15,752 nt of DNA. It comes from an uncultured Gammaproteobacteria bacterium (GTDB lineage: Bacteria > Pseudomonadota > Gammaproteobacteria > Steroidobacterales > JABDMI01). Position numbers and translations under genes: made by a program. The stretch covers positions 1-15,752 of the forward strand of contig CALHVH010000206.1 of NCBI GenBank assembly GCA_938039225.1, in the 5' to 3' direction. Below are positions 8,110 through 15,290 of the stretch, piece by piece; the stretch's first letter is position 1; the number at the start of each line of letters is the position of its first letter. The notes under the pieces are model-generated. The model saw only the letters and a program-made list of their open reading frames with translations. It was not told the DNA's origin and searched no databases.

Positions 8110-8505
8110 TTACAGATCTTGAAAATCTTTATCTAAATTATACCTACGCGATGTCACATAGCGCTCCATTTTCTGCATACGCGCTTCCATATTTCTGTAT
8201 CGGTGCTTAACTTCATCAACTGTACCAACAGGTGACCTACGATAAGCTCTCCACATACGCTCTATAGACGGGCTTGAGTACAAATTATCAGGACGTGTAG
8301 GGAGAATAAATCCTAGAACAAAATATACCGCAATCAGAGGAGGCATACTGACACATAAAATAAACCCTATTAATTGTGTCGCCCCCTTTTGAAAACCGAA
8401 ATAATCTGCAATCCCTGCAAACACTCCAAACAGTTTCCCGCCATGTTTATCTCTATAAAGCGTACGAGGACTCGGTCTACGAAAATCGTCTTCAAAATGT
8501 CCCAT
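8110..8505 (-). CDS. pspC: Phage shock protein C (PspC domain with C-terminal tail)
   Basis: A 131-residue inner-membrane protein of the phage shock response, where PspC senses envelope stress and, with PspB, draws PspA away from PspF. The PspC domain is at about 14-70: LYRDKHGGKLFGVFAGIADYFG, then one hydrophobic stretch at 42-69 that may form one long or two short helices, ending in a Pro. A cytoplasmic or periplasmic linker follows, then a C-terminal segment 107-131 with MERYVTS, YNL and DFQDL. E. coli PspC ends in a very similar segment. Length is close to E. coli PspC. Of the two PspC-domain proteins here this is the better match to classical PspC. The ATG overlaps the preceding stop (TAATG), with GAGGAG at 8514-8519, which implies translational coupling. 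Confidence 0.92.
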   Translation of the reverse strand: MGHFEDDFRRPSPRTLYRDKHGGKLFGVFAGIADYFGFQKGATQLIGFILCVSMPPLIAVYFVLGFILPTRPDNLYSSPSIERMWRAYRRSPVGTVDEVKHRYRNMEARMQKMERYVTSRRYNLDKDFQDL

Positions 8506-9023
8506 TAAATATTCTCCTCATTGCGAGTTTGTAACTCAGAAAAATCAGCATCAGCTTTTTGTTGTGCCGCACTTTTCCAAAAGTTCTTCTCATCTCTACC
8601 GTAAAAAGCCAAATGTTTTTTACGTAAAAATACAGTTGCAGCGATGTAGGCAAGAACGGTTGGTACAGTAAAGATCATGCCACTGATAAAGGTAACAAGA
8701 CGAACGGTTTTAACATCCCAGTTCATTTTGTCAGCGATGCCGGCACACACTCCACCTACATAACCTTGCTCATCATCTCTATAGAATGCTAAATGATCTT
8801 TGGCATGTCTATGTGCTTGACGCTTGGCATTGCTATACATTTTTTCAAACTGCGTTTTGTTTTTAAAATTATACAAAGCCTCATCAAAATCAAAGTCTGT
8901 ACCTTGTTGCTGTTTAGCGCTTTGTCCATAACGTTTACGGTTTCTTGCGGCACGTTCTTGTTCGCTTTTTCTACGATAGTAACGTACACGGTCTTGATAA
9001 GATTCACCCATACTAGTATTCAT
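8505..9023 (-). CDS. PspC-domain protein with long N-terminal extension
   Basis: A 172-residue protein with a PspC domain at about 77-135, including YVGGVCAGIADKMNWD and two hydrophobic stretches at 107-133. It differs from classical PspC by a 75-residue polar, Arg/Lys/Gln-rich N-terminal region and by lacking the MERYVT-type C-terminal tail. The motif HLAFYRDDE at 77-85, just before the domain, recurs as HLAFYGRDE at 137-145, just after it. I set the start at the ATG at 9023, which overlaps the pspB stop (TAATG) and has GGAG six bases upstream. A GTG at 9035 would add four residues but overlaps that ribosome-binding site. It is likely a second PspC-type sensor co-translated with pspB and pspC; a division of labour between the two is inferred. 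Confidence 0.88.
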   Translation of the reverse strand: MNTSMGESYQDRVRYYRRKSEQERAARNRKRYGQSAKQQQGTDFDFDEALYNFKNKTQFEKMYSNAKRQAHRHAKDHLAFYRDDEQGYVGGVCAGIADKMNWDVKTVRLVTFISGMIFTVPTVLAYIAATVFLRKKHLAFYGRDEKNFWKSAAQQKADADFSELQTRNEENI

Positions 9024-9235
9024 TATTTTCTCCACGCTTTATTATCACGATCTAAAATTACTTCCAAGGTTTCGATGCGCTCTTCCATGCGTTGCGATAA
9101 ATTCCATAATTCTTCAAGCAACTGCTCATCGCCCTTGGTCAAGCTCTTGGATTTCTTCAAAGCAGTTGCGTAGTGCAGTATCAACCATAATGGCAGCACA
9201 ATAACTAAGATTAAAATTCCAAACGTTTCCAACAT
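9023..9235 (-). CDS. pspB: Phage shock protein B
   Basis: A 70-residue inner-membrane protein that works with PspC to relieve PspA inhibition of PspF. It has a hydrophobic helix at about 5-22 (ILILVIVLPLWLILHY) matching the PLWLxLHY signature of E. coli PspB, then a charged coiled coil with RMEERIETLEVILD and a terminal AWRK that resembles the E. coli ending. Length is close to the usual 74 residues. The ATG at 9235 is preceded by GGAG (9242-9245); the in-frame TTG at 9247 overlaps that site and is rejected as the start. It lies after pspA (58 bases) and overlaps the next start by one base. The assignment is firm. Confidence 0.93.
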   Translation of the reverse strand: MLETFGILILVIVLPLWLILHYATALKKSKSLTKGDEQLLEELWNLSQRMEERIETLEVILDRDNKAWRK

Positions 9236-9293
9236 TTCTGACTCCAATAATTTTTAAATAATTTTCAGCAAACTCTATTTTTAATTTAGCAAT

Positions 9294-9956
9294 TTAGCTT
9301 TTTTGTACTTTCTTTTTTAGTTCAGCTAATTGATTTTGAATTTCTTCATCACCTTCTAGATCAGCAAACTCGTCACGTAAATCCCTGGTACGTCCTAAGT
9401 CATAAGCTTCTACACGCCCTTCAACATAATCCATTTTTCGTTCGTATTTTTCAAAGCGCATTAAGGCATCGTCAAACTTGTTATCGTAAATTTGTCTACG
9501 CACTTCCAACTGCTTAACCGCTGTATTCTGTCTAAGAATTAAAGCCTTTTGACGATTTCTAGCATCAGTTAACTTATCTTCTAAACTACCAATGTCTTCG
9601 TTTAATTTGTTTAAACCAATCTCAACATCACTAATTTGTTGGTTAATGGCTTCGGCAGTTAAGATGATATGATTTTTTTCCGTTAAAGCCGCCTTGGCCA
9701 AATCTTCACGATCTTTTGAAATTGCCAACTCAGCCTTAGCTTGCCAATCATTAGCTTCGTTTATCATATTGCCATGCTTACGAGCTAATTCTTTTTTATC
9801 GGCAATGGCGCGAGCCGCGGCTGTACGTGCTTCTACTAAAGTATCTTCCATTTCTTGAACCATCAAACGAACGATTTTTTCAGGATCTTCAGCCTTGTCT
9901 AACATAGCGTTAACGTTAGCTTGAATGATGTCTGTCATTCTTGAAAATATACCCAT
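9294..9956 (-). CDS. pspA: Phage shock protein A (PspA/IM30 family)
   Basis: The effector and negative regulator of the phage shock system. It is a 220-residue, almost wholly helical coiled-coil protein of the ESCRT-III-like PspA/Vipp1 family that binds stressed inner membrane and, when free, inhibits PspF. The N-terminal amphipathic helix (1-20, MGIFSRMTDI...) and the following AEDPEKIVRLMVQEMEDTL, with the conserved Pro25, match E. coli PspA closely. Coiled coil continues to about 185 and the C-terminus is lysine-rich. Length matches the usual 222. There is a GGAG ribosome-binding site at 9964-9967, and the 27-base leader starts from a sigma-54 promoter. It is the first gene of the leftward psp operon and divergent from pspF. 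Confidence 0.97.
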   Translation of the reverse strand: MGIFSRMTDIIQANVNAMLDKAEDPEKIVRLMVQEMEDTLVEARTAAARAIADKKELARKHGNMINEANDWQAKAELAISKDREDLAKAALTEKNHIILTAEAINQQISDVEIGLNKLNEDIGSLEDKLTDARNRQKALILRQNTAVKQLEVRRQIYDNKFDDALMRFEKYERKMDYVEGRVEAYDLGRTRDLRDEFADLEGDEEIQNQLAELKKKVQKS

Positions 9957-9993
9957 TGTGTTTCTCCAAATATGTTTGTCTTACTCCCTATAA

Positions 9994-10010
9994 TGCAAAG
10001 GCCGTGCCAA
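9994..10010 (-). promoter_or_regulatory. Sigma-54 promoter of the psp operon
   Basis: The minus strand reads TTGGCACGGCCTTTGCA, an essentially perfect match to the sigma-54 consensus TGGCAC-N5-TTGCA, with GG at 10008/10007 and GC at 9996/9995. Transcription is expected to start near 9983, 27 bases before the pspA ATG. This fits the established dependence of pspA on RpoN and the enhancer-binding protein PspF, encoded divergently. Confidence 0.95.
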
Positions 10011-10096
10011 GTTTTTTATAAATTTCTAACTTATTGTTTTATTTGACATTATTTCAATTGTAAAAATTTGTGCTTAATTTGTAATCTTCCAATAAT

Positions 10097-10111
10097 TAGT
10101 CAATTTAACTA
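10097..10111. promoter_or_regulatory. Candidate PspF upstream activating site
   Basis: A short dyad TAGT-N7-ACTA is centred about 121 bases upstream of the predicted pspA start, where enhancer sites for PspF are expected. The stretch is very AT-rich, so a chance dyad is quite possible. Binding is inferred only from position and symmetry. Confidence 0.3.
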
Positions 10112-10127
10112 TATTTTATGCTAAAAA

Positions 10128-10157
10128 TTAACAAATATATCAAATATTGGTTAAAAT
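10128..10157 (+). promoter_or_regulatory. Candidate sigma-70 promoter of pspF
   Basis: TTAACA (10128-10133, five of six to the -35 consensus) is followed after 18 bases by TAAAAT (10152-10157, five of six to the -10 consensus). Transcription would begin at about 10163-10165, at or next to the pspF ATG. It lies just beyond the candidate PspF site, which would suit the autogenous repression known in E. coli. In an AT-rich region such matches occur by chance. Confidence 0.45.
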
Positions 10158-10163
10158 GCTCAT

Positions 10164-11228
10164 ATGGAATTACAATCACATGAACGGGTACAAGCCATAG
10201 GCGAATCTCCAGCCTTTTTAGCCACCTTAGAACAGGCCTCCAAAGTAGCCCCACTAAGCAAACCCGTTCTTATTATTGGCGAACGAGGTACCGGTAAAGA
10301 ATTAATAGCCACTCGCTTACACTACCTGTCACCCCGTTGGGAACAGCCATTTATCAAACTCAACTGCTCTTCACTGACAGAGAGCATTTTGGAAAGTGAA
10401 CTCTTTGGCCACGAAGCGGGAGCATTTACCGGAGCGATACAAAGACATATTGGCCGCTTTGAACGAGCTGATGAAGGCACTTTATTTTTAGATGAGCTCG
10501 CGACTATTCCAAGGCGTATGCAAGAAAAAATTCTACGCGTTATAGAATACGGTGAATTTGAACGTGTTGGTGGAAATGAAACCATAAGAGTAAATGTACG
10601 AATTGTTGCAGCGACCAATGCCAACTTACCCGAGATGGCCAAGCAAGGAAGCTTTCGTGCCGACCTATTGGATCGCTTAGCTTTTGATGTAATTAATTTA
10701 CCGGCTTTGCGTTATCGACAGAGTGATATTCTTCTATTAGCTGAGTTTTATGCAATCAATATGGTAAGGGAACTAGGCTGGGAATATTTCCCTGGGTTTT
10801 CACGAGACGCTCAAGAAGCTCTTTTAAACTATGCGTGGCCGGGTAATATACGCGAATTACGCAATGTGGTTGAGCGTTCACTTTATCGCACTGAGTGGAC
10901 AGAAGAAGCCATTGATACCATACGCTTCAATCCCTTTGTTACTGAATTTGAACATCGCTTTGACGCTCTAGAGAAAACACCTCAAGAAATTAGGCAAAGT
11001 CATGTAGCTCCACTGCACACTTTGGACCTCACGGCATTACAAACACCACTCAAAGAAAGCGTAAGTAATTTAGAGAAAAAAATGATTGATCTTGCCATGC
11101 AAGAAGCGCAATTCAATCAAGCTAAAGCGGCCAAATTATTAAGCCTAAGCTACCACCAATTACGCGCCTATTTAAAAAAACACAAGCTCTTTGAGCAATA
11201 TGGCCGAAAGTCTAAAATAGACCAATAA
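10164..11228 (+). CDS. pspF: Psp operon transcriptional activator PspF
   Basis: A 354-residue sigma-54 enhancer-binding protein that activates the psp operon and is held inactive by PspA. As in E. coli, there is no receiver domain; the AAA+ domain begins almost at the N-terminus. Walker A GERGTGKE is at 39-46, the sigma-54-contacting GAFTGA at 86-91, Walker B GTLFLDE at 105-111, and arginine-finger candidates Arg165 and Arg171 in FRADLLDR. Trp59, in SPRWEQPF, matches E. coli Trp56, a residue known to matter for PspA control. A linker at 258-300 leads to a Fis-type helix-turn-helix at about 318-340 (NQAKAAKLLSLSYHQLRAYLKKH). An in-frame TAA at 10152 fixes the ATG at 10164 as the furthest possible start. 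No Shine-Dalgarno sequence is visible. Divergent from pspA with 207 bases between. Confidence 0.97.
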   Translation: MELQSHERVQAIGESPAFLATLEQASKVAPLSKPVLIIGERGTGKELIATRLHYLSPRWEQPFIKLNCSSLTESILESELFGHEAGAFTGAIQRHIGRFERADEGTLFLDELATIPRRMQEKILRVIEYGEFERVGGNETIRVNVRIVAATNANLPEMAKQGSFRADLLDRLAFDVINLPALRYRQSDILLLAEFYAINMVRELGWEYFPGFSRDAQEALLNYAWPGNIRELRNVVERSLYRTEWTEEAIDTIRFNPFVTEFEHRFDALEKTPQEIRQSHVAPLHTLDLTALQTPLKESVSNLEKKMIDLAMQEAQFNQAKAAKLLSLSYHQLRAYLKKHKLFEQYGRKSKIDQ

Positions 11229-11357
11229 AATACTAGCTATTGCTGTTATCAATAAGTCATACGCAGACTTAAATAAACAACCGAATCTCATGATATTGAT
11301 GCGTGATTTCCTTTAAAATAAATAAATTTTTTCTAATTACTATTTTAAGGACTCAAC

Positions 11358-12467
11358 ATGAAATCACGTGCCGCCGTAGCAATAGCTGCAGGAAAACCTT
11401 TGGAAATCGTTGAATTAGATGTTCAAGGACCCAAAGCTGGAGAAGTCTTAATTCGCGTAGTTGCTACTGGTGTCTGCCACACTGATGCATACACTCTATC
11501 TGGCGATGATCCGGAAGGTATTTTCCCCTCAGTTCTAGGCCATGAAGGTGGGGCTGTTGTTGAAGAAGTGGGTGCCGGCGTGACCTCTTTGAAACCGGGC
11601 GACCACGTTATTCCACTGTACACCGCAGAATGTCGTGAATGTAAGTTCTGTTTATCAGGCAAGACCAATCTTTGCCAAGCCGTTCGAGCTACACAAGGTA
11701 AAGGCCTAATGCCTGATGGTACAACCCGTTTTTCTTTAAATGGTAATCCGGTTTATCACTATATGGGTACTTCAACGTTTTCAGAGTATTCTGTTGTGCC
11801 TGAAATATCCCTGGCCAAAATCAATCCTTCCGCGCCACTGGATAAAGTATGTTTATTAGGATGCGGTGTTACTACTGGAATAGGCGCAGTACTAAATACC
11901 GCAAAGGTACAGGCTGGCGATACTGTAGCCGTATTTGGTTTGGGAGGCATTGGTCTTAGTGTTGTGCAAGGTGCTGTGATGGCAAAAGCTTCACGCATTA
12001 TTGTGATTGATATCAATGAAGACAAATTTGAAATGGCAAAAATGCTAGGCGCCACTGATTTTGTGAATCCAAAAAATTATACCGATCCCATTCAAGACGT
12101 GATTGTGGAATTAACTGATGGTGGTGTGGATTACTCATTTGAATGTATAGGCAATGTTGACGTTATGCGTTCGGCTTTAGAATGCTGCCACAAAGGCTGG
12201 GGCGAATCCGTCATTATTGGAGTGGCTGGCTCAGGACAAGAAATTGCAACACGCCCTTTCCAATTAGTAACCGGCCGAGTATGGCGTGGCACAGCCTTTG
12301 GCGGTGTTCGAGGTCGTACTGAATTACCCGAGTATGTAGAAAACTACATGAATGGAAAAATACAAATTGACCAAATGGTGACTCACACAATGGGCTTAGA
12401 AGACATCAATAAAGCTTTTGATCTTATGCATTCTGGAGAAAGCATTCGCTCTGTGGTGATATTTTAA
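11358..12467 (+). CDS. frmA: S-(hydroxymethyl)glutathione dehydrogenase / class III alcohol dehydrogenase
   Basis: A 369-residue cytosolic zinc enzyme that oxidises S-hydroxymethylglutathione (from formaldehyde and glutathione) to S-formylglutathione with NAD+; the family also reduces S-nitrosoglutathione. The catalytic zinc ligands Cys40, His62 (GHEGG) and Cys169 are present, as is the structural zinc cluster Cys92, 95, 98 and 106. The Rossmann motif GLGGIG is at 194-199. Length is exactly that of E. coli FrmA. AAGGA at 11347-11351 precedes the ATG. The stop overlaps the start of the S-formylglutathione hydrolase gene, so the pair forms an operon for formaldehyde detoxification or oxidation. 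No FrmR-type repressor gene is adjacent, so regulation differs from E. coli frmRAB or is constitutive. Confidence 0.97.
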   Translation: MKSRAAVAIAAGKPLEIVELDVQGPKAGEVLIRVVATGVCHTDAYTLSGDDPEGIFPSVLGHEGGAVVEEVGAGVTSLKPGDHVIPLYTAECRECKFCLSGKTNLCQAVRATQGKGLMPDGTTRFSLNGNPVYHYMGTSTFSEYSVVPEISLAKINPSAPLDKVCLLGCGVTTGIGAVLNTAKVQAGDTVAVFGLGGIGLSVVQGAVMAKASRIIVIDINEDKFEMAKMLGATDFVNPKNYTDPIQDVIVELTDGGVDYSFECIGNVDVMRSALECCHKGWGESVIIGVAGSGQEIATRPFQLVTGRVWRGTAFGGVRGRTELPEYVENYMNGKIQIDQMVTHTMGLEDINKAFDLMHSGESIRSVVIF

Positions 12468-13378
12468 TGACTGCCAATAACCAATTCATAAGCAAGGCCT
12501 TATCGTGCGCTGGCCTAGACCTTAATTCAAACGCTTATGAAATAGTATCCGGCAATCGCACATTTGGTGGCATCCATTGCCGACTTAAACACGCCGCAAC
12601 AACAACCAATTGCGACATGATTATTGGCGTGTATTTACCACCAAGTGTTTTGACTGATGACCATTACCAAGCTCCAGCTTTATATTGGCTATCAGGCTTA
12701 ACTTGCACAGATCAAAATTTTTTACAAAAAGCGGGTGCTATGCAAAAAGCGTCTGAGTTAGGTCTAGTATTAATATGTCCCGATACTTCTCCACGTGGAG
12801 ATGACGTAGCCAATGATGATGGCTACGATCTTGGGCAAGGTGCAGGTTTTTATCTTGATGCGACTCAAGAACCTTGGGCAAAGCACTTTCAAATGTATTC
12901 GTATGTCACTGAAGAATTAATCGATTTTTGCCAACAGACCTTACCGATAAATGATAAACGCTCTATCAGTGGACACTCTATGGGAGGACATGGCGCCTTA
13001 ACTTTGGCTCTCAAAAATCCTAAAAAATACCAATCAGTCTCGGCTTTTTCTCCAATTTGCAATCCCAGCAATGTGCCATGGGGCCAGAAAGCTTTTACTA
13101 ATTATTTAGGCAGTAATCAGTCCAACTGGGCTAATTACGATGCAACCCAATTAATTGCAAACGCTGCCGAACGACTTCCGATACTAATAGATCAAGGAAG
13201 TGATGATGAATTTCTGCAAGAGCATTTAAGTACTGAGGTCTTCGCCCAAACTTGCAAGCAATATAATCATCCTGCAAGCATACGTATGCAATCTGGTTAT
13301 GATCATAGTTATTTCTTTATTGCTTCGTTCATTAATGAGCATATTGAACATCACGCAAAAGCCTTAAACCTACTATAA
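12467..13378 (+). CDS. fghA: S-formylglutathione hydrolase
   Basis: A 303-residue alpha/beta hydrolase of the esterase D family that hydrolyses S-formylglutathione to formate and glutathione, the second step after FrmA. The nucleophile Ser171 is in GHSMGG, the acid is Asp247 in GSDDEFL, and His280 is in GYDHSYFF. WLSGLTCTDQNF at 74-85 is the typical conserved stretch around the oxyanion region. It is about 20-25 residues longer than E. coli FrmB/YeiG (277-278), mostly at the N-terminus. The ATG overlaps the frmA stop (TAATG) without a strong ribosome-binding site, which suggests translational coupling; no other in-frame ATG occurs before residue 51. Formate would be the end product; no formate dehydrogenase is in the window. 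Confidence 0.96.
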   Translation: MTANNQFISKALSCAGLDLNSNAYEIVSGNRTFGGIHCRLKHAATTTNCDMIIGVYLPPSVLTDDHYQAPALYWLSGLTCTDQNFLQKAGAMQKASELGLVLICPDTSPRGDDVANDDGYDLGQGAGFYLDATQEPWAKHFQMYSYVTEELIDFCQQTLPINDKRSISGHSMGGHGALTLALKNPKKYQSVSAFSPICNPSNVPWGQKAFTNYLGSNQSNWANYDATQLIANAAERLPILIDQGSDDEFLQEHLSTEVFAQTCKQYNHPASIRMQSGYDHSYFFIASFINEHIEHHAKALNLL

Positions 13379-13415
13379 TAAAGCATCAAATATCTACTTT
13401 TCATCAGGAATTACT

Positions 13416-15233
13416 ATGTCTCGCTCAATTCGCTTAACCAGCCTTCTTTTATTGACTACTTGTTTATTTTTTGCAGCTTGCGGCAAAAAAAACTCATCTA
13501 AGTATGAGCACTTACAATACATTCCTGCTGATTCACCCTATGTATTTATTAATTTAAAACCATTGCCAGAAGACCTCCAAGAAAAATTCTCAGAATCATA
13601 TGGTGAAATTTTTAATGTTTATAGTCGCATTGCTAAAAACGCCTATGCCGATTATGTAGAAAGAGCCAAAGCCAACAACGAAATTGGCATTGAGATTGAA
13701 GGAGATGATTTCTGGGACAACAAATGGATTAAAGCCTTACAAAAAGAATTCGATGGTGAATTCAGTTTCAAGAGCTTTGAAAAATTTGGTATCACTAAGA
13801 AATCGACTTATGCGGTTTATGGCAACGGGGTTTTACCAGTAATGCGTTTAAGCCTTTCAGATACCAAGTTATTCTCTAAAGCCATTGAACGTATCGAAGC
13901 TTACGCCGAGGATAAAATTCCACAGCTCACCGTTGATGGTATGCAAGTTTGGACAATAAGCGACTCGACTTCAGAAAAAGATAATGGAGAACTGATTTTT
14001 GCTTTAAACGACAAAGACTTAATCTTAACTTTTTTACCACCTGAGTCCACCACAAAAATGTTAGAGCAACTTATTGGACACACCAAACCTGAAGTTGCAC
14101 TTAGTTCAACCGATACTATTAATAAATTGATGTCGGAAAAAAACTATTTACCCGAAAGTCTTGGCTATATTGATTTTCAACAAATTTTAAACCGTTTTAT
14201 ACAAGAACCCACTGGCTTAGATAAAGAATTTCTTGGGCAATTTGACGAGTACGCAGAAAAACGTAATGAGTTATCGGAAGTATGTAAATCTGAGCTGCAA
14301 GAGATGGTTAAAACCATGCCTCGTTTGGTGTATGGCTTAACCGAAGTCTCGAGTAAACGACTCGTCACTGAATCCGTTTTTGAAGTACGATCGGACCTTG
14401 CCAAAGAAATGACGGCGCTATCCGCACCGGTTCCTGGTCTTGGTGATGGTACGGGCTTCTTCTCCATGGGTTTTAGCATGGATATACCGGCTATGCGTGA
14501 TTTTGCCATTAAACGTATAGAAGCTTTACAAGCAAAGCCTTATCAATGTGAGTTTTTAGAAATCGAAGCTGAAAATTTAGATCAGGCTTTAAAAGCAGTG
14601 AAAAACCCTGCTGCTGGCTTTGTAGAAAGTGTTCATGGCTTTAATGTAGTTATTGATGAAATTGATGCTGATGCGATGTTCAAACTCATTCAAGCCGATG
14701 AAGAGTCAGAGGAAGAACTCGATTTCTCTGAGATTCAAGAAGCACTCTCCAATAATTTCAGTGCCTATGCTGTATTCGCTGCCGATAAACCTAAAACCAT
14801 GGTTAACATGGGCAAAATGATGTCGCCGGAATTGGCCGCTTTAAATATTAAAGATGATGGCAAGGCTGTATTAATTAATGAACTCTTCCCTGAACCTATT
14901 CCTATGGATGTGTTTGCCGCTATGAATGATAAAGCAATGACCATTTCTGTAGGCAAAGACGCAGAAAACACACCTAAGAAAATTTTTGCTTTGAAGGCCT
15001 CTAAAAATCCTCCTCTATTTGCTTACTCAGTGGATATGGGCAAGTACATGAAGGTACTGGATAAGGTTTTATCTAACCCTGATCTTGCCGAAGCTATGCA
15101 AGAAGATGAGGAGCTTTCATTAGAAGAAATTCGAGCTGTGTTAGGTGCTTTTGGCGATATCTTTGGTGTAATTAATACGAAAATTGTTTTACGTGAAGAT
15201 GGTGTTGCTATAGAACAATCCATGGATTTCTAG
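13416..15233 (+). CDS. Large lipoprotein of unknown function
   Basis: I do not recognise this family with confidence. The 605-residue protein starts with a basic n-region (MSRSIRLTS), a hydrophobic stretch and FFAACGKK, giving a lipobox with Cys22; Gly at +2 suggests the outer membrane. The mature protein has no further membrane helix and is acidic, with clusters at about 437-447 and 568-575. Sections resemble each other loosely: LPVMRLSLSDTKLFSKAIERIEA near 142-164 and GFSMDIPAMRDFAIKRIEAL near 351-370, so the fold may be built of repeated alpha/beta modules, as in DUF3352-type proteins; that comparison is from memory of style only. CAGGA precedes the ATG. It lies 37 bases after fghA and could be transcribed with it, though no functional link to formaldehyde is evident. 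A strong terminator follows. Confidence 0.85.
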   Translation: MSRSIRLTSLLLLTTCLFFAACGKKNSSKYEHLQYIPADSPYVFINLKPLPEDLQEKFSESYGEIFNVYSRIAKNAYADYVERAKANNEIGIEIEGDDFWDNKWIKALQKEFDGEFSFKSFEKFGITKKSTYAVYGNGVLPVMRLSLSDTKLFSKAIERIEAYAEDKIPQLTVDGMQVWTISDSTSEKDNGELIFALNDKDLILTFLPPESTTKMLEQLIGHTKPEVALSSTDTINKLMSEKNYLPESLGYIDFQQILNRFIQEPTGLDKEFLGQFDEYAEKRNELSEVCKSELQEMVKTMPRLVYGLTEVSSKRLVTESVFEVRSDLAKEMTALSAPVPGLGDGTGFFSMGFSMDIPAMRDFAIKRIEALQAKPYQCEFLEIEAENLDQALKAVKNPAAGFVESVHGFNVVIDEIDADAMFKLIQADEESEEELDFSEIQEALSNNFSAYAVFAADKPKTMVNMGKMMSPELAALNIKDDGKAVLINELFPEPIPMDVFAAMNDKAMTISVGKDAENTPKKIFALKASKNPPLFAYSVDMGKYMKVLDKVLSNPDLAEAMQEDEELSLEEIRAVLGAFGDIFGVINTKIVLREDGVAIEQSMDF

Positions 15234-15249
15234 AATTTATATAACCAAT

Positions 15250-15287
15250 AAGCATGGCTTAAGACTGATAAATATTAAGCCATGCTT
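15250..15287. terminator. Bidirectional rho-independent terminator
   Basis: AAGCATGGCTTAA (15250-15262) and TTAAGCCATGCTT (15275-15287) form a perfect 13-bp stem with a 12-base loop. A T-run (15294-15299) follows on the plus strand, separated from the stem by a few bases. It lies between the convergent lipoprotein and NUDIX genes and probably ends both transcripts, with the better T-tract for the rightward one. Confidence 0.85.
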
Positions 15288-15290
15288 GAA

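Noticed and set aside
8793..9173. 126-codon open frame on the plus strand opposite pspB and the first pspC-domain gene
   Set aside because: It runs antisense to two overlapping genes with clear homology and strong ribosome-binding sites; its own product has no recognisable domain.
11229..11357. Promoter-like TTGATG with TAAATA after 17 bases ahead of frmA
   Set aside because: The -10 match is only three of six and the region is AT-rich; a promoter is expected here but its position cannot be supported.
11423..12055. Minus-strand open frames of 81 and 98 codons inside frmA
   Set aside because: They are antisense shadows of a fully conserved dehydrogenase.
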